Origin: an uncultured Acetatifactor sp.
GTDB taxonomy: Bacteria; Bacillota; Clostridia; Lachnospirales; Lachnospiraceae
NCBI GenBank assembly: GCA_934394665.1
Contig: CAKRRS010000088.1
Coordinates: 1-11,254 of the forward strand
DNA: 11,254 nucleotides
Reading direction: 5' to 3'
A program made the translations under genes and the position numbers. Under the pieces are notes generated by a model. The model saw only the letters and a list, made by a program, of their open reading frames with translations. It did not search any database and was not told the DNA's origin. This document shows, piece after piece, positions 5,789-11,254 of this stretch (within the stretch, counting starts at the first letter, position 1; every line of letters starts with the position of its first letter).

Positions 5789-5824
5789 AAATTCCTCCGG
5801 ATATAGTATGTTCCAAAGGAATTT
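5789..5824 (-). promoter_or_regulatory. Possible ribosome-site-masking hairpin before the DUF438 gene
   Basis: On the minus strand AAATTCCT (5824-5817) is exactly complementary to AGGAATTT (5796-5789), and the latter overlaps the GGAGG ribosome site (5798-5794). The loop is 20 nt. A competing small hairpin, TTCC-TTT-GGAA, would free the site. This could tune translation of the second gene, but an 8-bp A+T-rich pairing may be incidental. Confidence 0.3.
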
Positions 5825-5853
5825 CAGTTATGCCTATTTTTGTAGTTACAGCA

Positions 5854-7635
5854 TTAAAAATTATCGTAATGCGAATCAATATAATCACAATCCACGATCA
5901 ATACATAGAAAACAGAACCATAGTATTCGCTTTCCACGATACGGCCAAAGTCCAGAACGGTCTTATAGGAGCCGGTCTTTGTGGCAAGGCGGTATTTCAC
6001 GTAATCGTTATCCCCGTCTCTGTGGGATTCAATCTGATCCCAGATACTTTTCTCGATCTTCGTATAATCCTCCGGATGCACCAGATTGCTGAATTTACGG
6101 TGAGTGAACTGCATAAAGTCATTCAGGTCGGTACATCCCGTGAGGTGAATCATTTCCCGGTTCGCGAACAGAATGCGTTCGTCTGTTTTGTCTGCTTTAT
6201 AGATAAAAAAGGCACCGGGCAGGTTACTGGAGATATCGTCCAGTTCGAATCCAAGCTGTGTCCGCTTGGAAGTGTGGAAGCTGCTCTTGTAGCAGAGATA
6301 GCTGTGCTTTCCGCCAAGCTTTACCTCGTACAGTGCCATATCCGCGTAACGAAGCAGATCGGAGATTTTCTCTGCGTGGGTGGGGTATTCGGCGTAACCT
6401 ATGGAAATACCGTAGTTATGCGTCTGGCCTTTGCTCTCAAAAGTCCGTGAGGAATTGCTGAATGCCTCGATTCGGGGGCTTGCCTCTTCCACATTGCAGT
6501 CCTTTAGGATGATGCAGAATTCATCGCCGCCATTTCGAGCGAGAATCGCATTTTCGGGAAAGGTTTGCCGCATGGAATCCGCCAGCTGCTGTAATACACG
6601 GTCTCCCACAGCATGACCGTACATATCGTTGATGAATTTAAAATTATCGACATCCAACAGGATTCCGACACAGGATTTGACATCAGATTTACGCAGATAG
6701 GAATCTGCCTGCTCATCGAATCCGGTACGGTTCAACAGTCCTGTCAGACCGTCTGTCAGGGAAAGCTGACGGAATTTACGTCGTTGCTCTCTCATGATTA
6801 AAAATGCAATCGTGAGAGTCTCCAACAGGAGAATAATACAGGCATCGTATATAAAGAAAAAAAGAATTTTTTTGCTCTTTTGCCAGCCGCCTTTTGGCAT
6901 GACATCCAGTTGCCAGGTACAGCCGCCAAGTTCAAACGTGTAAGAAACCGGATCTGTCAATTCTGCACCGGAATGGTCAATCACTTTGAAATTATCTGTG
7001 AGCGGAGAGGGCGTTTTAGATAAACTGTATTCGTATTCGAAGTTCGTGAGGGCGTTTACGGAATCTATAAAAATGTCCGGAACACGGATGATGACGATGG
7101 TCAATCCCCAGAAGGTGCTGTTGCCGTTTTCATCCTGCAGGAAGACCGGATTGCGGATCGCAATTCCCTGACCGCCCTGCTTGAGTTCAAAAGGACCCTG
7201 CATGACTACAATATTGTTGTCAATTCCGTAGTTTACGATATCACCGCGAGTCTCATCATGAATCAGATCGATCTTACCGGCCTCGTTGCGGGCTTCCGGA
7301 TAGATCTCGGTGACGATACCGTTCGGAGCCAGTTGGATGCTCTGGACATAATCCGCCATCATATACTGTGCAACCACATCAAACTTATCAATATTGCCAT
7401 CCTCGCTGATCAGGATTTGTTCCAGCGAGTCCGTGATACCGATGCCGTTGTACAGCGCATCCGTCATCTGGGTGGCATAAGTGACGGCATTCAGTTCCGC
7501 TTTTGCACGAAGCTGCTCGTAATCTGCATGACGAACGGTATGGGCAATCGTGTGCACGATACTCTCGCCGATGAGGAAGACCAGTACCGGCAGCAGCCAT
7601 TTGATGTATGAAAATTTCTGATGATTGTGCTTCAT
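5854..7635 (-). CDS. CHASE-GGDEF-PAS membrane diguanylate cyclase
   Basis: This encodes a 593-residue protein. TM1 spans about 11-33 and TM2 about 257-282. Between them lies an extracellular CHASE sensor domain (about 45-245) with SIQLAPNGIVTEIYP, QGPFELKQGGQGIAIR and FWGLTIVIIRV. The cytoplasmic GGDEF domain follows at 290-450, with LTDGLTGLLNR, metal-binding D328 in LDVDNFKFINDMYGH, the intact active site R367-NGGDEF373, GISIGYAEYP and ADMALYEVK. It should make c-di-GMP from two GTP. The usual inhibitory RxxD site before GGDEF is replaced by PENA, so product feedback through that site is not expected. Residues about 468-585 form a C-terminal PAS domain. The likely ligand is an external small molecule. 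A modest GAGG lies 12 nt before the start, and the DUF438 gene follows. Confidence 0.93.
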   Translation of the reverse strand: MKHNHQKFSYIKWLLPVLVFLIGESIVHTIAHTVRHADYEQLRAKAELNAVTYATQMTDALYNGIGITDSLEQILISEDGNIDKFDVVAQYMMADYVQSIQLAPNGIVTEIYPEARNEAGKIDLIHDETRGDIVNYGIDNNIVVMQGPFELKQGGQGIAIRNPVFLQDENGNSTFWGLTIVIIRVPDIFIDSVNALTNFEYEYSLSKTPSPLTDNFKVIDHSGAELTDPVSYTFELGGCTWQLDVMPKGGWQKSKKILFFFIYDACIILLLETLTIAFLIMREQRRKFRQLSLTDGLTGLLNRTGFDEQADSYLRKSDVKSCVGILLDVDNFKFINDMYGHAVGDRVLQQLADSMRQTFPENAILARNGGDEFCIILKDCNVEEASPRIEAFSNSSRTFESKGQTHNYGISIGYAEYPTHAEKISDLLRYADMALYEVKLGGKHSYLCYKSSFHTSKRTQLGFELDDISSNLPGAFFIYKADKTDERILFANREMIHLTGCTDLNDFMQFTHRKFSNLVHPEDYTKIEKSIWDQIESHRDGDNDYVKYRLATKTGSYKTVLDFGRIVESEYYGSVFYVLIVDCDYIDSHYDNF

Positions 7636-7703
7636 ATGTGATAAAAACCTCGTGATTTAATAGTGCTTAGGTTTTACAGATGTACTGAAAATTGCATTTT
7701 CAT

Positions 7704-7712
7704 AGTATAGCA
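7704..7712 (-). promoter_or_regulatory. Extended -10 promoter for the diguanylate cyclase unit
   Basis: On the minus strand this reads TGC-TATACT, an extended -10 match, about 69 nt before the cyclase start. The -35 position is poor, which is normal for extended -10 promoters. The rest of 7636-7800 shows no gene, and I see no clear terminator for the VOC gene that ends at 7801. Confidence 0.45.
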
Positions 7713-7800
7713 CTGTCAGCTTTTTTTGTATAGTAAGTTGGCAGGAATGCAGCAGGTTTGCGTGAAAAATAAGATTTGTAGAAGCAAAAAGGAGGAAGAA

Positions 7801-8184
7801 TCAGATCGTAAGCTCAATCATGTTGCCTTCCATAGCAACGATACAGCTCTCATAATAGCCGTCCCCCGTAGTCCGAGGGCCGCTGATCACCTCATAGTCG
7901 GCTGCCTTCAGCGTGACAGTCAGGGAGTCCACCTTTTCTTTACTGCCTACGCTGAAAGCAATGTGCGCATATCCTGTCCGGACAGCGTCTTTTGGAAGGT
8001 CTGACATTTCCGGCTTGTTCATGATCTCAAGTCGGGCACCGTCATCAAACGTAAGAAAGTAGGAGCGGAAGCCGGTATTCGGATTGTGGTAGCCGCAATT
8101 TGATTCTGCGCCAAGATACTTCTGGAAGAAATTCCTTGCTTCTTCCAGATCGTTTACATAAAGTGCAATGTGTTCGATTTTCAT
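7801..8184 (-). CDS. VOC-fold (glyoxalase/bleomycin-resistance superfamily) protein
   Basis: This encodes a 127-residue protein with the paired beta-alpha-beta-beta-beta VOC fold. The four positions that bind metal in glyoxalase I-like enzymes are occupied: H5 (KIEHIALYV), E53 (ARLEIM), H74 (GYAHIAFSV) and E124 (NMIELTI), so a metal-dependent lyase, isomerase or dioxygenase-type reaction is possible. The C-terminal TGDGYYESCIVAMEGN resembles YaeR-like members. The start at 8184 is set by AGGAGG (8196-8191), 6 nt before it, which overlaps the stop of the LysR gene; the frame is open further upstream but runs inside lysR. The tight spacing (10 bp) means co-transcription with the regulator. The substrate is unknown. 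Confidence 0.88.
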   Translation of the reverse strand: MKIEHIALYVNDLEEARNFFQKYLGAESNCGYHNPNTGFRSYFLTFDDGARLEIMNKPEMSDLPKDAVRTGYAHIAFSVGSKEKVDSLTVTLKAADYEVISGPRTTGDGYYESCIVAMEGNMIELTI

Positions 8185-8194
8185 AGTCGTCCTC

Positions 8195-9073
8195 CTAAAT
8201 AAATTCCTCACAGAAAGAAATATATTTCTCGGTAAATATACTTTGTTTTTCCCAGATAATATCAAAATCATGCTGCATTCGGAAGTCATCCAGAGGAATT
8301 TCTTTGATTACACCGGAATGTAATTCGGCTTCCACAGCAATTTTGTACAGAAATGAGATTCCACAGTCCTTTTTCAGCAGACTGATGATGGTGTGCATAT
8401 TTTCAATTTCAGCATAATGAGGAAAATCAGAAATACGCAAACCACGGGCAATCAGACTTTGTTCCAGAATATTTCTCGTACCGGATCCTTCCTCACGTAA
8501 AAGAAGACGTTCCTGTACCAGATCACTCAGGGTATGAGGATGACCTGCAGGAAAACTATGAGATGCGGCACAGACAGCGATATAGTCCTCTGTGCTGTAT
8601 TTTTTCCAAGTATAATTTTCTTTGGGATAATTACCTTCCACGATGGCAAGATGGATCTGGCCGTTGCCGAGCAGATGCAAAAGCTGTGAGGTATTACCAT
8701 AATGAATATGAATATTTGTTTTGGGGTGTCGCGTTAAAAAATCGGAGAGTTTATCAACAATTGCATATTCACCGATTGTCATAGTAACACCGATAGAAAG
8801 AGATTCTGTTTCCAGACAGCTATTTTTTAATTCTTCCTTTATAGCCTTCTCATCGTTCTTCATCGTCAGCAGACGTTTCCTGAGCAGGTCTCCGGATTCG
8901 GTAAGAAAAAGCCGCTTGTTTTGGTATATAAAGAGAGGAATACCGTATTCTTCTTCCAGATAGTGAATATGCTGGGATACAGCAGGCTGCGTAATGTTTA
9001 ATTGCTTTGCGGCAGTGGTAAAATTCATTGTCCGGCATACTGTGAGAAACGTTTCTATTCTAAAATCCAGCAT
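8195..9073 (-). CDS. LysR-type transcriptional regulator (CysL/YeiE-like)
   Basis: This encodes a 292-residue protein of typical family length. The N-terminal winged HTH is clear (FLTVCRTMNFTTAAKQLNITQPAVSQHIHYLEEEYGIPLF, shown here as TTAAKQLNITQPAVSQHI, residues 19-36). The effector-binding domain fills about 90-292, with SIGVTMTIGEYAI, LAIVEGNY and LLREEGSGTRNILEQ. The GSGTR segment is common in CysL/YeiE-type regulators that sit beside YeiH-family transporters, as here. It is transcribed away from the transporter gene and upstream of the VOC gene. The ribosome site AAAGGAG lies 6 nt before ATG 9073. Expected role: activate the transporter when its ligand is present and repress itself. The ligand is unknown; sulfur oxyanions are a guess from relatives. 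Confidence 0.92.
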   Translation of the reverse strand: MLDFRIETFLTVCRTMNFTTAAKQLNITQPAVSQHIHYLEEEYGIPLFIYQNKRLFLTESGDLLRKRLLTMKNDEKAIKEELKNSCLETESLSIGVTMTIGEYAIVDKLSDFLTRHPKTNIHIHYGNTSQLLHLLGNGQIHLAIVEGNYPKENYTWKKYSTEDYIAVCAASHSFPAGHPHTLSDLVQERLLLREEGSGTRNILEQSLIARGLRISDFPHYAEIENMHTIISLLKKDCGISFLYKIAVEAELHSGVIKEIPLDDFRMQHDFDIIWEKQSIFTEKYISFCEEFI

Positions 9074-9089
9074 AGGCTGCTCCTTTTAT

Positions 9090-9108
9090 CAATAAAAATA
9101 ATTTATTG
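9090..9108. promoter_or_regulatory. LysR-type operator in the divergent promoter region
   Basis: CAATAAA-aataa-TTTATTG is a perfect 19-bp dyad that contains the T-N11-A signature (T9093 to A9105) of LysR binding sites. Its centre is about 64 bp before the predicted transporter transcript start, where LysR recognition sites typically lie, and just downstream of the predicted lysR start, which would allow autorepression. Confidence 0.65.
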
Positions 9109-9117
9109 TTCGATATT

Positions 9118-9146
9118 ATTATATAATTTTACATTATGAATGTACA
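9118..9146 (-). promoter_or_regulatory. Promoter of the lysR-VOC unit
   Basis: On the minus strand TGTACA (9146-9141), a 17-nt spacer and a perfect TATAAT (9123-9118). Transcription would begin near 9111, directly beside the 19-bp dyad. It overlaps the transporter promoter on the other strand, so the two may compete. Confidence 0.55.
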
Positions 9147-9156
9147 GAGCTATACT
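9128..9156 (+). promoter_or_regulatory. Promoter of the YeiH-family transporter gene
   Basis: TTTACA (9128-9133), a 17-nt spacer and TATACT (9151-9156). The start would be near 9163, giving a leader of about 28 nt that carries the ribosome site GAGAGG (9175-9180). Confidence 0.65.
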
Positions 9157-9190
9157 TTTTTCATTAAGAAAAAAGAGAGGTTGGCACTTC

Positions 9191-10228
9191 ATGAATTTTA
9201 TTAAGAAAAATTGGCGTGGTATTCTGGTTTGTCTCGTGATAGCAATACCGGCATGGATATTGGGAAAGATGTTTCCAGTAATAGGAGGCGCAATGATAGC
9301 AATTATAGCCGGAATGATCATCACCATGTTTTGGAATGACAAGGGAAAAGCAGAAGCAGGAATCAAATGGACATCGAAGATAGTACTTCAGGCAGCAGTA
9401 GTCCTGCTTGGATTTGGAATGAATCTCGGTGTGATCTTTCAGACAGGAAAACAGTCATTGCCGATTATTGTATGTACGATTACTACATCTCTTGTGATCG
9501 CCCGGATATTGCACGGATTACTTAAAGTACATACAAATACAGCGATACTGGTAGGTGTCGGGTCATCTATCTGCGGAGGTTCCGCTATTGCGGCAGCAGC
9601 GCCGGTGATTGATGCTGATGATGATGAAATAGCGCAGTCGATTGCGGTAATTTTCTTTTTCAATGTACTTGCGGCTATTTTTTTCCCGATCCTTGGAAAA
9701 CTGATAGGATTTGATACGGTACATGGAGAGGCATTTGGTATTTTCGCAGGTACTGCAATCAATGACACATCATCGGTAACGGCTGCCGCATCAACATGGG
9801 ACAGTATGTGGAATCTCGGAAGTGAGACATTGAATAAAGCGGTGACCGTAAAGCTTACAAGAACACTTGCGATTATACCGATTACGTTTGGATTATCATT
9901 GCTGCAGGCAAGGAAGAGTACAAAAGCAGGAAAGCAGGCTGCAAAGTTCAGCCTGAAGAAAGCATTTCCGATGTTTATATTATATTTTGTACTTGCAGCC
10001 ATTTTTACCACAGTCTGTGTACATATAGGCGTGGATGTGAATGTGTTCCAGCCAGTGAAGGAGTTGTCTAAGTTTTTGATCATTATGGCAATGGCTGCAA
10101 TCGGATTGAACAGTAATATCATAAAGCTCATTAAAACAGGCGGAAAGCCCATTATAGTCGGAGCATCCTGTTGGTGTGGAATTACAATTGTAAGTCTTGC
10201 CATGCAGCATGTGATGAAAATCTGGTAA
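9191..10228 (+). CDS. YeiH-family (UPF0324) membrane transporter
   Basis: This encodes a 345-residue, strongly hydrophobic protein with about ten membrane segments, among them ILVCLVIAIPAWILG, MIAIIAGMIITMFW, VLLGFGMNLGVIF, SIAVIFFFNVLAAIFF, FPMFILYFVLAAIFTTV and FLIIMAMAAIGLN. Two conserved family stretches are GSSICGGSAIAAAAPVI (124-140) and FGIFAGTAINDTSSVTAA (182-199). The family is often labelled a putative sulfate/sulfonate exporter, but that role is weakly supported. The start at 9191 is preferred over ATG 9140 because a ribosome site (GAGAGG) precedes it, the earlier ATG has none, and the predicted promoter -10 lies between them. It diverges from a LysR gene, the usual arrangement for this family, and ends just before a strong terminator. 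Confidence 0.9.
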   Translation: MNFIKKNWRGILVCLVIAIPAWILGKMFPVIGGAMIAIIAGMIITMFWNDKGKAEAGIKWTSKIVLQAAVVLLGFGMNLGVIFQTGKQSLPIIVCTITTSLVIARILHGLLKVHTNTAILVGVGSSICGGSAIAAAAPVIDADDDEIAQSIAVIFFFNVLAAIFFPILGKLIGFDTVHGEAFGIFAGTAINDTSSVTAAASTWDSMWNLGSETLNKAVTVKLTRTLAIIPITFGLSLLQARKSTKAGKQAAKFSLKKAFPMFILYFVLAAIFTTVCVHIGVDVNVFQPVKELSKFLIIMAMAAIGLNSNIIKLIKTGGKPIIVGASCWCGITIVSLAMQHVMKIW

Positions 10229-10252
10229 TTTTGGAAGATATATTAAGAATAC

Positions 10253-10294
10253 GCAAAAGAACCGGGATACTGTCTTGTCTCCCGGTTCTTTTGC
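10253..10294. terminator. Strong terminator between transporter and merR genes
   Basis: GCAAAAGAACCGGGA (10253-10267) and TCCCGGTTCTTTTGC (10280-10294) form a perfect 15-bp stem with a 12-nt loop. The G+C core is flanked by A/T-rich arms giving TTCTTTT on either strand, so it can serve both the transporter gene and the convergent regulator gene ending at 10340. Confidence 0.9.
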
Positions 10295-10339
10295 TGCTTT
10301 CTGCTATTTGCCGCGATTCACCAAAGCAGTGCCATTTCC

Positions 10340-11074
10340 TTATTTCCCACTCATATAAAATATATCCATGGCTTTACCTGCAAATTCCGCAGTGCCTGTT
10401 CCACCGACAGCGTCAATGTTTTCCGTAAGTTCTCCACCACCGGCATACATTCTTCCAAGACCACATAAAATCTTATCGGAACAGGTATAAAAATGCTCTG
10501 TAATGTAAGCTTGAAGTTTTCTTACCTGCCGTTGCACCTGCTCATCGGCAGGGTCCATTTCCTTCATCTGCCCGAATTCGACAAATATCTGCATGAACTC
10601 ATTAGCAACAGCAGCTTCCTCCTCTTTTGTCCGGTTCTTTGTTTTTTCTTCAAACTCCTTGTACTCGGCAGTCTGTCCCCACTGTTCTTTTGCGCGTTTA
10701 GAATACTCATCGATCTTTCTTGTGTCAAATGCTTTAAAATCCATATATTTCACTCCTATTCCTTTGATTCCCCGAGCGAAATTAATAAGATTTTCAAGAT
10801 GCTCCTTTTTCATGGTAAGCAATGCAATCTGCTGTTCTAACGCTTTATTTCTGTCAAAATTAGGGGCATCTATGATCCTTTTAATTTCCTTAAGAGGAAA
10901 TTCCAATTCCCGAAACAGTAAGATCTGCTGTAGCCGTTCCAGGGATGTATCGCCATACAACCGGTATCCGGACTCGGTATGTGCAATGGGTGATAAGAGC
11001 CCAATGGTATCGTAATATTGCAAAGTGCGTATACTCACTCCGGTCAATTTACTTACTTCATTTACTGTCATCAT
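10340..11074 (-). CDS. MerR-family regulator with TipAS antibiotic-binding domain
   Basis: This encodes a 244-residue protein close in size to TipAL and Mta. The N-terminal MerR DNA-binding domain reads TVNEVSKLTGVSIRTLQYYD, then IGLLSPIAHTESGYRLYGD (3-42), followed by the coiled-coil dimerisation helix (about 75-105). Residues about 125-244 form the TipAS domain, with EFMQIFVEFGQM, ITEHFYTCSDKILCGLGRMY and the ending GELTENIDAVGGTGTAEF. TipAS domains enclose hydrophobic drugs, thiopeptides in Streptomyces, and trigger activation of efflux or resistance genes. C198 and C204 are candidate reactive cysteines, although an alignment is required to say so. The start at 11074 follows AGGAGG by 8 nt. 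No obvious target gene is in the window, so it may control itself or genes beyond the right edge. Confidence 0.92.
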   Translation of the reverse strand: MMTVNEVSKLTGVSIRTLQYYDTIGLLSPIAHTESGYRLYGDTSLERLQQILLFRELEFPLKEIKRIIDAPNFDRNKALEQQIALLTMKKEHLENLINFARGIKGIGVKYMDFKAFDTRKIDEYSKRAKEQWGQTAEYKEFEEKTKNRTKEEEAAVANEFMQIFVEFGQMKEMDPADEQVQRQVRKLQAYITEHFYTCSDKILCGLGRMYAGGGELTENIDAVGGTGTAEFAGKAMDIFYMSGK

Positions 11075-11100
11075 TGTCAATTCCTCCTCTCGATAAGCAT

Positions 11101-11131
11101 ACTTTAAACTATTACGCAAGGTAGGAGTCAA
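11101..11131 (-). promoter_or_regulatory. MerR-type promoter with 19-bp spacer and dyad
   Basis: On the minus strand TTGACT (11131-11126), a 19-nt spacer and TAAAGT (11106-11101). The over-long spacer is the hallmark of MerR-activated promoters. An imperfect dyad, ACTnnTA-N7-TAnnAGT (11128-11108), fills the spacer. Transcription would start just before the ribosome site, which suggests autoactivation. Confidence 0.6.
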
Positions 11132-11187
11132 TAGTAGTTACAAAATATTCTGATTTATGTTTTATCTTACAAACAGGAAGTTGTTTA

Positions 11188-11254
11188 TTAAACCTTTTTA
11201 ACCTTAACCAACAACATCATAGGTCTACGCATTTCATTACACATTCCCGGCATA
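11188..11254 (-). CDS. Possible 3' end of a gene running in from the right edge
   Basis: A minus-strand frame is open from the window edge to TAA at 11190-11188 and reads MPGMCNEMRRPMMLLVKVKK followed by V. It has 22 codons including the stop and could be the end of a real gene or chance. No family is recognised. Bases 11132-11187 show nothing beyond a weak 5-bp hairpin (AAACA/TGTTT). Confidence 0.2.
   Translation of the reverse strand, partial: MPGMCNEMRRPMMLLVKVKKV

Noticed and set aside
5830..6450. Plus-strand open frame opposite the GGDEF and PAS regions
   Set aside because: The GGDEF gene on the minus strand explains this region fully; the plus frame shows no motifs.
9439..10203. Minus-strand open frame opposite the transporter gene
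   Set aside because: Its hydrophobic look mirrors the A/T-rich codons of the membrane protein on the plus strand; no ribosome site or family match.

Overview
The window looks like a chromosomal segment of a gut-type Firmicute, most likely a Lachnospiraceae/Clostridia member. The reasons are strong AGGAGG-type ribosome binding sites, mixed A+T-leaning coding sequence, a DUF438/hemerythrin protein, a CHASE-GGDEF protein and protein sequences that read like that group. This assignment rests on family recognition, not on a search. No rRNA, tRNA, CRISPR array or transposase gene was seen.

Left part (1-4531, plus strand): the 3' end of an AIR-synthase-like gene is followed by an Lrp/AsnC regulator that overlaps a class I/II PLP aminotransferase by 4 nt. 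Then comes an A+T-rich segment with a scar of trmL (its first 27 nt joined directly to its last 17 nt), a gene for an HTH-Fic protein with its own promoter, a compact set of hairpins and a 57-residue unknown protein. The intact trmL (tRNA wobble 2'-O-methyltransferase) and a gamma-carbonic-anhydrase-like gene follow. The scar suggests that the Fic segment arrived together with, or next to, a second trmL copy, and that the older copy decayed.

Middle part (4528-7635, minus strand): a probable two-gene unit encodes a membrane CHASE-GGDEF-PAS diguanylate cyclase followed by a DUF438-hemerythrin-PAS protein. It converges on the carbonic anhydrase gene; the two stop codons share a CTAG, and a bidirectional terminator hairpin lies across both gene ends.

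Right part (7801-11254): a LysR regulator and a VOC/glyoxalase-like gene form a tight minus-strand pair. They diverge from a YeiH-family membrane transporter across a 117-bp spacer that has textbook LysR operator and promoter geometry. A shared terminator separates the transporter from a convergent MerR-TipAS regulator, whose promoter has the 19-bp spacer and dyad typical of MerR control. The last 123 bases hold at most the end of another minus-strand frame.

The best candidates for something new are the trmL scar with its Fic cargo, the structured repeat at 3225-3309 beside the unknown 57-residue gene, and the possible link between a hemerythrin/PAS sensor and c-di-GMP synthesis.
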